Of a stretch of DNA of 64,000 nucleotides, positions 10,135 through 18,837 are shown one piece after another. Below the pieces are notes generated by a model. The model searched no databases, had not been told where the DNA came from, and saw nothing but the letters and a program-made list of their open reading frames with translations. Made by a program: the position numbers and the translations under genes. Source of the DNA: Shewanella sp. MTB7 (GTDB taxonomy: Bacteria > Pseudomonadota > Gammaproteobacteria > Enterobacterales > Shewanellaceae); assembly GCF_027571385.1 (NCBI RefSeq), contig NZ_CP085636.1, positions 1,736,001 to 1,800,000 on the forward strand, in the 5' to 3' direction. Numbering within the stretch: the stretch's first letter is position 1; the number at the start of each line of letters is the position of its first letter.

Positions 10135-10614
10135 TTACTGAATCGCTAACTGATCAGCCATGGTTTGATAATCCATGAGATCTTCATGCTCTTTTACTCT
10201 ATGCGTATCCATATCTAGTTTTACGGTTGTTACACCGGGTATGGCTAAGTCGATTATTTTCCCTGGCTTACCAAATTGCTCACCTGGGCCCTTGTAGTGA
10301 TAACTGCCAATCATGACCACTAAGGAGCCTGAATTAAACATATGTTCGATATTGAAACCATACTCCAACACTCCTTGATGGGCCCGTTTTAGGAAACTGA
10401 GAATATGACGTTTCCCCGTGTATTTCTTCCCTGCGGTTCTATCGTTAAAGACACTTTCACGGTTATAAAAAGCGACTAAAGTCTGATAGTCATGATCGGT
10501 GAGGGCTTTAATATACTTGACCGCTAACTGTTGTTCTAGAGGCATCTCTCCATTAGCGGCCATGGAAGGAAGAGTCATAAATGTCAGTATGAGACAGAGA
10601 TAGCGCAATATCAT
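10135..10614 (-). CDS. Secreted NTF2/SnoaL-like protein
   Basis: 159 residues from the ATG at 10614, which overlaps the upstream gene's stop by one base (TAATG) and gives a proper signal peptide ([12 protein letters not shown], cleaved after SMA). A longer in-frame start at 10671 would bury the signal inside the protein. The mature part resembles the NTF2/SnoaL cone fold: an N-terminal helix with A-V-K-Y-I-K-A-L, then an F-Y-N-x-x-S-V-F-x-D strand and W/Y-rich sheets. No catalytic role can be inferred. It is translationally coupled to the TRIC-like channel gene and is the last gene of the operon. Confidence 0.7.
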   Translation of the reverse strand: MILRYLCLILTFMTLPSMAANGEMPLEQQLAVKYIKALTDHDYQTLVAFYNRESVFNDRTAGKKYTGKRHILSFLKRAHQGVLEYGFNIEHMFNSGSLVVMIGSYHYKGPGEQFGKPGKIIDLAIPGVTTVKLDMDTHRVKEHEDLMDYQTMADQLAIQ

Positions 10615-11249
10615 TATTTCATTTTCTGTAGGTTGTTTTTCAGATCGAATGCCGGAAGCGACAAGTGCCATTTAATTGCAGCAAGTCGTATACCTAATGC
10701 GATAAGCATGGCTAACACAAGTGCGTGTTTATCTTGCATACCAAAGTGCAGGCTAAGAGTGTAACTGATCCCGCCTAAAATAGAAGCCGTAGCATAAATC
10801 TCTGTTCGCAGAATCATAGGAATCTGACGACACAAGAGGTCTCGAATTATGCCTCCTCCCACACCGGTTATTAAACCCATGACCACGGCAATCATACCTC
10901 CTAACTCAAGGCTCAGGGCTTTTTCGGCGCCAATAACCGTAAATAGAGCTAAACCTAAGGCATCGGCGACGGGTAAGGTATGTTGAGGGACGCGTTTAGG
11001 TTTACGAATCACAAGCATGGTCAATAACACGGTGAGAAGGATCACCATGATGTAGTTTGGATCGCGGATCCAAAACACGGGAGTCGCTCCTAACAAAGCA
11101 TCGCGAATGCTACCGCCACCGACGGCAGTAACTGAAGCAAGCACTATTACACCAAAAGGGTCCATTCGGTGACGACCGGCGGCAAGTGCACCAGAGAGTG
11201 CAAAAACGGCAGTACCACATAGGTCAAAAAAGTAGAACCAAGAGGTCAT
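10614..11249 (-). CDS. TRIC/YicG-type (UPF0126) membrane cation channel family protein
   Basis: 211 residues with about seven membrane helices. It is built from two homologous halves, each marked by a G-G-G-x-I-R-D motif: V-G-G-G-S-I-R-D near residue 42 and V-G-G-G-I-I-R-D near 128. This duplicated glycine motif is the mark of prokaryotic TRIC-like trimeric channels. The start overlaps the stop of the DUF2721 gene (ATGA at 11246-11249) and the stop overlaps the next start, so the three genes form one translationally coupled unit. The transported ion in this organism is unknown. Confidence 0.88.
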   Translation of the reverse strand: MTSWFYFFDLCGTAVFALSGALAAGRHRMDPFGVIVLASVTAVGGGSIRDALLGATPVFWIRDPNYIMVILLTVLLTMLVIRKPKRVPQHTLPVADALGLALFTVIGAEKALSLELGGMIAVVMGLITGVGGGIIRDLLCRQIPMILRTEIYATASILGGISYTLSLHFGMQDKHALVLAMLIALGIRLAAIKWHLSLPAFDLKNNLQKMK

Positions 11250-11635
11250 TGATCCAACTCTTCAAGATGATAGTTTAGCGCGACCACAGAGATACGGATC
11301 TCGATAACGGAAAGTAGCAGTGAGTAAAGTAGTAACAGCAGGCTACAACCAAAGATAAAAGAGCCTACCTCATTGAGACCAATATAGATGAAGAGCATAC
11401 ACAGTACACATAGGGCAAAACTCATGACACCTGACTCCTGCATGCGCCGTATTATACTTATCCTTTGCCGAAGGTTTTTAAGTTGTTCAGTCTGAATGGG
11501 TTTTCCTGTACTGCTTAGGTTTCTGATCAAGGCGGCTAATGCGAAAAAACGGTTGGTATAGGCAAGTAATAGTAAAGAGATCGCCGGAAATAACAGCGCG
11601 GGAGTGGTTAACGACACATGGATATTTTCTAACAA
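11246..11635 (-). CDS. DUF2721 family membrane protein
   Basis: 129 residues with three hydrophobic helices at about 12-35, 70-90 and 92-115. The basic stretch between helices 1 and 2 ([14 protein letters not shown]) probably faces the cytoplasm. Length and pattern match the DUF2721 family, which has no known function. It is the first gene of the overlapping unit with the TRIC-like channel, so a role as a channel partner is possible but not demonstrated. Confidence 0.8.
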   Translation of the reverse strand: MLENIHVSLTTPALLFPAISLLLLAYTNRFFALAALIRNLSSTGKPIQTEQLKNLRQRISIIRRMQESGVMSFALCVLCMLFIYIGLNEVGSFIFGCSLLLLLYSLLLSVIEIRISVVALNYHLEELDQ

Positions 11636-11730
11636 TTGCCTAGCCTATAAAAAAGAGTGATTAATCCTTAGATAATACCAAGGCGTAAAATTAAGTCCAT
11701 AGCAGCAATAGCGATGATCAGTCATTCTGT

Positions 11731-12717
11731 TCAACCGACTTGTAAATAACGCAAACCGGCCCAGATTGTTGGGATTAAAATCACAAACCCGATCCAAATA
11801 GATTGACTCATCCTAGCTATTTTAATGGCGTCGCGTATTGCGTTTTGCTTAGGTAGCGGGCCGTAGTTCAGTTTAGTGGTATTGACTCTAATGCCATTAA
11901 ACTTCATTGGGCCACCGAGTTCGATATTTAGCACGCTGGCCGCAATAGCACAGGTTTGAATTTCGTGGTAAATACGACCATTTACGCCGATAGGTTTAAA
12001 CAGAGAAGCTAAACTTTTTGGCCCGCCTTGAATGGCTAAACTCAGATTCCAGAGCAAACTGGGTAGGGCAAATAGTAAGGTATTGACCAGATAGACAGGG
12101 CGAGAGAAGTAGCGATACTTTGGGTTGATTGGTAACCAACAAAGCTCAAGTTGTTTTAACATACGGGCAGCGAGAACTAAAGGTGCACCGCCGATGGCAA
12201 AAAAAAGCACACTGGCAACTGTGCCATAAACTGGCGCGGTGACGAGCTTTTCGATGGTTGCTTTACTTAATCCCACATCACTGAGATCTTGAGTATCTCG
12301 GGTAAGCCAAGGGGTCAATATCATGCGTGCTCTGGCTTTATCTTTATGGTTCATGGCGCGGTTAACTTCCTCGGCGACGATATTAAAATTTTCATCATTA
12401 AGACAAATATAGAGGATGATGAACTCAAAAAACCAAGGGAAGGCCGCCAATTGCAACATGAATGTGATAATCGCCCAAAAGGGAAAGACCAGCAGCAGGG
12501 CAGATAGGGCGCCTGCGATGATCTGTTGGGAATGACTTCTATTGTTACGATTAACTTTTACTGCCATCTCCTTCGCGAGAAAACCGAAAGCGACTAAAGG
12601 TTGGACAGCTCGGGGCAGTGGTGCGATTTTAGAGAGAAGAAGACTAATAAAAAGGATCATGGTTCCCTGATAAAGAGGGGAATCATTGAGTAGCAGTTGT
12701 GCAAACTCCGGAACCAT
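11731..12717 (-). CDS. CbiB/CobD-like cobalamin biosynthesis membrane protein
   Basis: 328 residues and a polytopic membrane protein that resembles CbiB (adenosylcobinamide-phosphate synthase). CbiB attaches the aminopropanol arm to adenosylcobyric acid. Visible family-like elements include a conserved A-P-V-Y-G-T-V-A near residue 160 and the late G-G-P-M-K-F-N segment. The sequence diverges from enteric CbiB, and no other cobalamin genes are nearby, so a salvage role is more likely than full synthesis. It lies downstream of mtnN on the same strand, 38 bp away. AAGG precedes the ATG. Confidence 0.75.
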   Translation of the reverse strand: MVPEFAQLLLNDSPLYQGTMILFISLLLSKIAPLPRAVQPLVAFGFLAKEMAVKVNRNNRSHSQQIIAGALSALLLVFPFWAIITFMLQLAAFPWFFEFIILYICLNDENFNIVAEEVNRAMNHKDKARARMILTPWLTRDTQDLSDVGLSKATIEKLVTAPVYGTVASVLFFAIGGAPLVLAARMLKQLELCWLPINPKYRYFSRPVYLVNTLLFALPSLLWNLSLAIQGGPKSLASLFKPIGVNGRIYHEIQTCAIAASVLNIELGGPMKFNGIRVNTTKLNYGPLPKQNAIRDAIKIARMSQSIWIGFVILIPTIWAGLRYLQVG

Positions 12718-12755
12718 TATATTAGCCTTATTTTTAGCTGTTTAAATAGAACTAA

Positions 12756-13448
12756 TTATAGATGGTTAAGCAGTGCCATAACCATAAGTGCTGAGTGATG
12801 GCCTGCTTTGACTATGTATGAGTCGAAGTCCACTGGTGAATCGTTGTTAGCATTGTCTGACAGTGAACGAATAACCACAAATGGTACTCCAAACTGATGA
12901 CACACCTGCGCGATGGCAGCGCCTTCCATTTCACACGCTGCCATTGTTGGGAAGTGTTCCAACATGGTCTTAGTGCGAACTGGATCGCAGATAAAGCTAT
13001 CACCGGTACAGATTAGTCCTTCAATGGCTTTGACTTCGCCAAGACTTGCTATGGCTTTATTGGCTGCCGCTTTCAGTTTTTCATCAGGCATAAATGCAGC
13101 GGGTTGCTGAGCCATTTGACCTATTTCATAACCAAATGCAGTCACATCCACATCGTGGTGACGCACTTCTGAGGAGATTACGATATCGCCGATAGCCAGT
13201 GAATCGACAAAGCCCCCAGCCGAGCCCGTGTTGATCACAGCATCGGGTGCGTATTTTTCAATAAGCAAGGTCGTGGCGATACTGGCGGCAACTTTACCAA
13301 TGCCTGAGCGAGTAACGATAACATCTTTACCGTCTAATGTGCCTGCAACAAATTCAATACCAGCAATGGTTTGCGATTCTGCATTGTCCATCGAAGCGAT
13401 TAAGTGAGCCACTTCTGGCTCCATTGCACCTATGATACCTACTTTCAT
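12756..13448 (-). CDS. mtnN: 5'-methylthioadenosine/S-adenosylhomocysteine nucleosidase
   Basis: 230 residues, the standard length. The N-terminus [13 protein letters not shown] carries the conserved Glu12. C-E-M-E-G-A-A-I-A and the S-L-S-D-N-A motif with the catalytic Asp lie in the C-terminal third. The enzyme removes adenine from MTA, SAH and 5'-deoxyadenosine, feeding methionine salvage and AI-2 precursor formation and relieving product inhibition of methylases and radical-SAM enzymes. TAAGG lies ahead of the ATG. Confidence 0.96.
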   Translation of the reverse strand: MKVGIIGAMEPEVAHLIASMDNAESQTIAGIEFVAGTLDGKDVIVTRSGIGKVAASIATTLLIEKYAPDAVINTGSAGGFVDSLAIGDIVISSEVRHHDVDVTAFGYEIGQMAQQPAAFMPDEKLKAAANKAIASLGEVKAIEGLICTGDSFICDPVRTKTMLEHFPTMAACEMEGAAIAQVCHQFGVPFVVIRSLSDNANNDSPVDFDSYIVKAGHHSALMVMALLNHL

Positions 13449-13589
13449 TGATTTAGCCTTAAATTGTCATACGGGATCGAATGGGCGCTAATATAACATG
13501 TGGTATTGGGATTTAGTGAAAAAACCCTTGTTCAATCTGTATGTGAAACGAGTCAGTTTCACTCTTTGCCACTTAGTTTAACTATATGA

Positions 13590-14480
13590 TTACCTAAACA
13601 CTTTGAAGTTCAATTTTTGTTCTTTTAAGAATGTTTCGGCGTTTGCCCCCTGTAACATCGCCATGGTGGCTAACATGCCTGCGGTGACGCAATTGGGTCC
13701 GAGTACAGTAACGGAACTAGGGGCGTTGGCGACGGGATTGCCGCTGCGAGGATCGATAATATGACCGAATCGTAGGCCATCTTTTTCGATAAAGCGTCGA
13801 GTATCGCCGCTAGTGGCCAAGGCACCATGGCGGATCTGCAGTACTGCTGCTACGTTATCTAAGGCGTTAGGATTTTCGATACCGATCTGCCATGGGGAAG
13901 TGTCACTCGATTTGGCGACGGGGCAGCCAATATCACCACCAAAATTAACTAGTATCGAGATCTGTGGCCACTGTGTTGCAAGTTGGTGGGCGACGCTATC
14001 AACGGCGTACTCTTTAGCTATTCCGCCAAAATCTAACGACATCCCTTTTGGAAGTGTTAGTTCAGTGTCGGTAAAACCAACGCGAGAAAAATCCACTCGA
14101 GCACGAGCTTCGTCTATTTCATCTTTTGAGGGGATATCGCCACTGCCATCGAAACGCCAGAGTGTCATTAATGGCCCGGCGCTAATATCAAATAGCCCGT
14201 CGCTGAGTTGATAACATTGTGCAGCGAAGGTGAGAAGATGAGCCGTTTCACTATCGATGATTATTAGATCACCTTGAGCATGATTGATATCCCAAACAAG
14301 ATTATTAGTGATAAACCGGCTGTATTTCTGCTCAATTCGCGCCGCTTCTGCAACGGCTAGTATCATGATTGCATTGGCGGTTTTAGGATCATCACTGGCT
14401 ATAAGCAGTTCACAGGGGCTGGCCATGGCACGAAAAATGCCTTTGTAACCCCATTGAGTTACCGTTAATTGATAATTCAT
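13590..14480 (-). CDS. ApbE-like FAD:protein FMN transferase without signal peptide
   Basis: 296 residues. Family landmarks: M-A-S-P-C-E-L near residue 19, D-F-G-G-I-A-K-E-Y-A-V-D near 150, N-F-G-G-D-I-G near 175 and the C-terminal H-I-I-D-P-R-S-G-N-P. ApbE enzymes move FMN from FAD onto a Ser/Thr of a target protein. Two oddities: no signal peptide or lipobox is visible and an in-frame stop upstream rules out an extension, and the usual A-D-x-L-(A/S)-T metal-site Asp is Gly here (A-G-M-L-A-T, G268). It is the last gene of the TlpA/DUF4266/DUF3570 operon, 44 bp after the barrel gene. It may be an active variant or may have lost activity. Confidence 0.88.
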   Translation of the reverse strand: MNYQLTVTQWGYKGIFRAMASPCELLIASDDPKTANAIMILAVAEAARIEQKYSRFITNNLVWDINHAQGDLIIIDSETAHLLTFAAQCYQLSDGLFDISAGPLMTLWRFDGSGDIPSKDEIDEARARVDFSRVGFTDTELTLPKGMSLDFGGIAKEYAVDSVAHQLATQWPQISILVNFGGDIGCPVAKSSDTSPWQIGIENPNALDNVAAVLQIRHGALATSGDTRRFIEKDGLRFGHIIDPRSGNPVANAPSSVTVLGPNCVTAGMLATMAMLQGANAETFLKEQKLNFKVFR

Positions 14481-14524
14481 CGGTGTTTCATCTATTGTTG
14501 ATCTTTCCTGTTAATGTAACTCAG

Positions 14525-15826
14525 TTAAAAAGAGTAACTAAATTGGGCGATGATGGCTTTTACTGCTGGAAACAGATCATGCTGTTGCAATTGACCTATT
14601 AGCACAGTGCCATTGCTTTCAGGATTTTGTTGATAATACTCTAATCGGTAACTTAGCTCATGTCCGCCAGATAAACCTTGGCTGAACTTAAGCCCAAAGG
14701 TGTAGGTGGTCATATCACCAATGCGATAATCAGCACTGGCATATTCAGCTAAAGGGTCTCCTGCAAGCAAGAAAGTTTGATAAAAATCAGCTGCTTGCTG
14801 CTGGTAATACCTTAAGTGTATTTGAGCATAAAAATGACCGCCGAAATAGTAACGATAATGAGTTTCTAAGGTATGGGAACTCAAGCTCCAGTCATCAGTT
14901 GTATAGCGATAAGAAAAATCCACCACACCGGAATCTAGAGCACCTTTGGTCATCATATAAAAACTATGTTTTAAGCGTGAGTCAGGACGATTCTCATACA
15001 GGTAGCTTTGGGTTGTACCACTGCTGTCGACTTGGCTAAGTATTTTATATGGATCGGTCAGGTAACCTGACACACTCGACAGGCCATAATTGGCTTGAAA
15101 TAACCAATGAGTGTTAAGCACTTGAGTGACACTGAACAAGATGTCTGCCGTCTGTTTATCATCTGAAGCTGTATTTCGGGTTTGATTAAAGGCCGTTTGA
15201 AAAGCAGCTTCGGTATCATAATTTGCTCTCAATGCCATCTGTGACAGTGGAACTGGACGCCCGCTAATGGGGTCAATGGTATCGAATGTGTATGAGCCCG
15301 ATAAAGCTAATGTGGTGTTGTCTTTGTTAAAGCCATGCTCAATGCCCGCATTAGCACCTAAGGAGGTGTAATCGAACTCTTTAGAACCGTATAGTCCCCC
15401 GTTTACTTTCCACTGTGTCGATAGGGTTTCGCTCCAGTTGGCACTGAGCTGAACTCGAGTATCATGAAAGGTATCATCAAGGGGCGTTTCACCCGCTTTA
15501 ATTACATATTCGCCATGACCAGATGGACGAGTAAACGTTTGAGCCTGACTTTGAGCGACAGCACCAGAGGCGGAAGCGCCGGTTAAACCGTCAAAGACGA
15601 TTTTTATGTCAAGTAATGAGGTGTCGCCGAAGGCCATTTGCACATTACCGATAGCTTCAACAGCTTGTACTCTATTTTTCTCACCGTAATACATGATCGC
15701 CGCATCGACATTCCAATCATCATGATCGCCAGCAACTGGCTCACTCGCATAACTGTGCTGACCGATTAAGCTGATACTCGCTAAAGCCAAGGCGTTAGCG
15801 ATATTGTTTTTTTCAGTCAATTGCAT
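14525..15826 (-). CDS. DUF3570 family outer-membrane beta-barrel with ApbE-target-like motif
   Basis: 433 residues: a short N-terminal region with a weak signal sequence (residues about 8-28, ending S-Y-A), then alternating aromatic and polar strands to a C-terminal ...F-S-Y-S-F, the terminal Phe typical of outer-membrane barrels. Residues 79-85 read D-G-L-T-G-A-S, which fits the D-x-x-(S/T)-G-A-(S/T) target motif of ApbE flavinylation and makes Thr82 the candidate FMN site. The start overlaps the DUF4266 gene by 10 bp and ApbE follows. No function is established for DUF3570; a flavin-carrying barrel is my inference. Confidence 0.82.
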   Translation of the reverse strand: MQLTEKNNIANALALASISLIGQHSYASEPVAGDHDDWNVDAAIMYYGEKNRVQAVEAIGNVQMAFGDTSLLDIKIVFDGLTGASASGAVAQSQAQTFTRPSGHGEYVIKAGETPLDDTFHDTRVQLSANWSETLSTQWKVNGGLYGSKEFDYTSLGANAGIEHGFNKDNTTLALSGSYTFDTIDPISGRPVPLSQMALRANYDTEAAFQTAFNQTRNTASDDKQTADILFSVTQVLNTHWLFQANYGLSSVSGYLTDPYKILSQVDSSGTTQSYLYENRPDSRLKHSFYMMTKGALDSGVVDFSYRYTTDDWSLSSHTLETHYRYYFGGHFYAQIHLRYYQQQAADFYQTFLLAGDPLAEYASADYRIGDMTTYTFGLKFSQGLSGGHELSYRLEYYQQNPESNGTVLIGQLQQHDLFPAVKAIIAQFSYSF

Positions 15827-16032
15827 CCACAGCCTCCCCCAGCAAAGGCTCGACCACCACTGCTTCCCTCCTTGCTGAAATAGATATGGTCATCAAGGGA
15901 TAAGTCGAGTTTTTCGCTATTTAGTGCCATGTCACTGCGGGCGAGTTGTTGTTTTTCCCAAGGTTGAACGCCTAAGATCGAACAAGCTGATAAGCTCGTT
16001 AATATCGCTAATGCTATCAATGTTTTCTTCAT
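15817..16032 (-). CDS. Small DUF4266 lipoprotein with Gly/Cys C-terminus
   Basis: 71 residues. A signal peptide ends in the lipobox L-S-A-C with lipidated Cys17. The G-V-Q-P-W-E-K-Q-x-L-A-R-S segment (about 21-33) is the DUF4266 hallmark. The protein ends F-A-G-G-G-C-G-C-N, with two cysteines spaced by one glycine in the last four residues, which could bind metal, form a disulfide with the neighbouring thioredoxin-like protein or be modified. It overlaps the TlpA gene (ATGA) and the DUF3570 gene (10 bp), so the products are probably made together. Function unknown. Confidence 0.85.
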   Translation of the reverse strand: MKKTLIALAILTSLSACSILGVQPWEKQQLARSDMALNSEKLDLSLDDHIYFSKEGSSGGRAFAGGGCGCN

Positions 16033-16532
16033 GGAAGCTCCTTGAGTAATTGACTTAAATTACGTTCGTAATTTTTAGCATGCTCGCTAAAGAACCCGAC
16101 ATGTTGCTGTACCAGTTCTCCTTTACGATTGAAAATATAGCTACTGGGCATGCCTTGTAGATCAAATGTTTGTGCCGATTTACCTTGAGGATCAAACCTA
16201 ACGTGAAAGCGTGCAGGAAAAGCGGCTAAGAATTTTTCAGCGGCGGCCTTATCCTCATCTAAATTGATGGCGACAATGGCTAAGCCCTGTTGTTGATACT
16301 TGTCATGCATGGCATTGAGCCAGGGAAAAGACTTACGACAGGGGCCACACCAGGAGGCCCAAAAATCCACATAAACCACCTGACCCTTAAATTCATCTAA
16401 GCTCAGCAATTGGTTTTGACTATTGTGTACCTCAATGTTTAAAGTCGGCTGAGCATGAACAAGGGCTGGCTGGCTGCAGATAAGAAGAGATAAAGAGAGG
16501 CCAAAGCCGATACTTTTCAAAAGAGAGATCAT
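16029..16532 (-). CDS. TlpA-like periplasmic thioredoxin-fold protein
   Basis: 167 residues. Signal peptide at about 1-27, ending V-H-A. The thioredoxin fold carries the active site W-C-G-P-C (about 60-64) in the context V-D-F-W-A-S and the cis-proline region G-M-P-S-S-Y-I-F near 130. Proteins of this class act as thiol-disulfide reductants or in cytochrome and metal-site maturation outside the inner membrane. As first gene of the DUF4266/DUF3570/ApbE operon it may keep the Cys pair of the small lipoprotein reduced; that is inference. Confidence 0.92.
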   Translation of the reverse strand: MISLLKSIGFGLSLSLLICSQPALVHAQPTLNIEVHNSQNQLLSLDEFKGQVVYVDFWASWCGPCRKSFPWLNAMHDKYQQQGLAIVAINLDEDKAAAEKFLAAFPARFHVRFDPQGKSAQTFDLQGMPSSYIFNRKGELVQQHVGFFSEHAKNYERNLSQLLKELP

Positions 16533-16648
16533 TTACACTCCTTGTTACTCTTAGCTAATGAAGCATTTAAACGAACTAGTGAACTGTTTGACATTTAGAT
16601 ACAAAGACTGATTACATTCTCTTATTTTGAGTTTTAGCCTTTAACTGG

Positions 16649-18343
16649 TCAATCGGCAATGTCGTAGCTTATACCTTGAGTTTCAAAGACTATGTCTCCT
16701 TGCAGTATTGTCATCAGGATCTCCGTATTGGCGATGTCATTGACGGGTAAACGGGTGATATCTTGATCGAGAATGGCGAAGTCAGCCGATTTACCAAGGG
16801 TTATCGAACCTGCAATGTCACTGATCCCCAAACTTTCAGCTGCATTGATGGTGTAGGCATTTATTGCGGAATAGACATCAGGTAACCCCGTGTTTCCCAT
16901 TTTCAAGATATTCTCAATGCCAACCAGTGGATTGATGTCATGAACGTTCCAATCACTACTTAAGGTTACATTAGCACCAGTATTGAATATAGCTCTTGGA
17001 TTCATCAAGGAGTGGGTTCGTTTGACTCCTAAAAAGGCTTTTGCCCATTGGTGGTCATGGGATGCCACGTAATCGGAGCCTACTTGGAAATCGGCTGTCA
17101 CATCCAGTTTAGCGAAACGAGGAATGTCTTTTGTGTCTACCAACTCAACATGGGTCAGGGTATAAGGCTTTTTAGCACCTTGGTTGCGAACATGTCCGAT
17201 GGCATCGAGTGATTCGCGAACTGTCCCATCACCAATGGCATGGATATGGGCGCTATAGCCAATCTTATTTAATGCATCCAACCAAGTGGTCATTTGGCTT
17301 GGTGGAATATAATTGATGTCGTAGGGCTCATCTGGGATATAGGTATCCAAATAGGGTGATAAAACTTTTGCGGTGCCATTAATAATGATGCCATCGCTAT
17401 ACATTTTTACCTGATCGACCAATAACAAACGTGATTTATCACTCGATTGCACTGTCTTCAAAAATGCGAGTTGAGACATCATCGACTCAGCGGGATATAT
17501 CCATGGACGCAGTGATACTCGGGTGGTTAAATCTCCGTCACTTTCGGCCTGCTGCCATACATCATACCAGCCACGTTGCCAATAAAGTCGTCCATCGCCA
17601 ATGGTGGTGATACCATGTGCAGCAGCCTCCTTAAGCCCTATCATTAAACCGTCATAGCTTTGTTTAAACTGGTTTTCTAAGCTGTTCCAGGCCATATCCA
17701 TGATGATATCACCAGCGTTATCAAACACAATTCCGTTTAGCTCACCTGTTCTTTCATCTTTAAGGATTTTACCACCTCGTGGTTCGGGAGAGTCTTTTGT
17801 GATCCCTGCTAATTTAAGCGCTACGGAGTTGACCCACATTGAGTGAGAGGTATGTTCCATCAACACGACAGCTTGCTTGGGGAAGATGCGATCAATCACA
17901 TCTAGAGGTGTATAGCGGTTGTTTTCGTTTAAAATAGTATCTAATGAGAAGCCATAACCCATCAGCCAATTTTTAGGGTTCGCATTTTTACTGCATTTGA
18001 TTAAATAGGGGATCTGCTCTTCAAGCGATGCATCAACGTTTAGTGTGCAGTTGCTGCCAGCTTCTGAAGCGGCTTCAAATACGTGGTTATGATTATCAAT
18101 AAAACCAGGCATGATATATGCCTGTTCAAGATCGATAACTTCGGTATCTTGATTACGATAGGTATCTGCTTTTGTGGCTTTACCAACAAACATAATATAG
18201 CCATCGTGAATGGCAATCGTATCGGCATTGTTGTGACCGTAAATGTTTGCGTTTGTTAAGATCATATCGGCATATTGAACAGCCAGTGCATTTGAGCTAA
18301 CGATCAAGCTCATTATGATTGCCATAGGATAAACTCGGTTCAT
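16649..18343 (-). CDS. Exported amidohydrolase (YtcJ/AepA-like, amidohydrolase family 3)
   Basis: I place the start at 18343 (M-N-R-V-Y-P-M-A-I-I-M-S), preceded by AAGGAAA, giving 564 residues with a signal peptide cleaved near N-A-L-A. The open frame runs upstream to 18451 without a better start. The metal-dependent hydrolase motifs are visible: P-G-F-I-D-N-H-N-H near residue 80, H-I-H-A-I-G-D-G near 357, H-V-E-L-V near 388 and S-S-D-W-N-V-H near 454. Family 3 members hydrolyse amide-type bonds in diverse small molecules; the substrate cannot be told. It lies upstream of the TlpA operon on the same strand (116-bp gap), probably as a separate unit. Confidence 0.85.
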   Translation of the reverse strand: MNRVYPMAIIMSLIVSSNALAVQYADMILTNANIYGHNNADTIAIHDGYIMFVGKATKADTYRNQDTEVIDLEQAYIMPGFIDNHNHVFEAASEAGSNCTLNVDASLEEQIPYLIKCSKNANPKNWLMGYGFSLDTILNENNRYTPLDVIDRIFPKQAVVLMEHTSHSMWVNSVALKLAGITKDSPEPRGGKILKDERTGELNGIVFDNAGDIIMDMAWNSLENQFKQSYDGLMIGLKEAAAHGITTIGDGRLYWQRGWYDVWQQAESDGDLTTRVSLRPWIYPAESMMSQLAFLKTVQSSDKSRLLLVDQVKMYSDGIIINGTAKVLSPYLDTYIPDEPYDINYIPPSQMTTWLDALNKIGYSAHIHAIGDGTVRESLDAIGHVRNQGAKKPYTLTHVELVDTKDIPRFAKLDVTADFQVGSDYVASHDHQWAKAFLGVKRTHSLMNPRAIFNTGANVTLSSDWNVHDINPLVGIENILKMGNTGLPDVYSAINAYTINAAESLGISDIAGSITLGKSADFAILDQDITRLPVNDIANTEILMTILQGDIVFETQGISYDIAD

Positions 18344-18837
18344 TGTTTTTTCCTTATGAAGCTTAAATAGCGCACAGTGTGTGAGGGTATTACAATAGAG
18401 AAAGCATACAGCACCATAGAAAGCTACAGATAAAGAAGTGAGTATAAGCATGCTGACTCACCTAAAAATTATCATGGATTAGGTTATACCTCTGACTGTT
18501 GAAAAGTAAACCTAATCTGCGCAGAACTCAATGTAGAACTATTAGTGTAGAAGAGGGGAGGGTTTCATCACGGGTATAAATAATAATTTGGTGCTGCTAT
18601 TAAGTAAGTTAATACCGTTTGCTGTGCTATTAAAATAAAGTGGGAGGAAGTAAAAGTATTTTTTATATTAAAAGTGCGTGTTTTTATTTTATTTATTTGT
18701 TATTAACTTATCAATCACAGACTTAAAGTTAAACCGTACGCGTGTGGTTATAATTGTTACTAAATGTATTGAACCAAATTAAATTGTACAAGTCATAAAT
18801 AAAGGGTTGACAATTGTATTTTATAATAGAGGTAATG
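18344..18837. other. AT-rich divergent intergenic region
   Basis: About 490 bp between the amidohydrolase and the DUF4397 lipoprotein gene. The part from about 18600 is strikingly AT-rich with runs of T and A. No convincing ORF, hairpin or known repeat was seen. Base composition this skewed next to an accessory gene is compatible with foreign origin or a silencer-bound promoter. Confidence 0.4.

Noticed and set aside
18807..18827. TTGACA and TATAAT close together ahead of the DUF4397 gene
   Set aside because: The two boxes are only nine bases apart, far below the 16-18 needed for a sigma-70 promoter, and the second touches the ribosome binding site.
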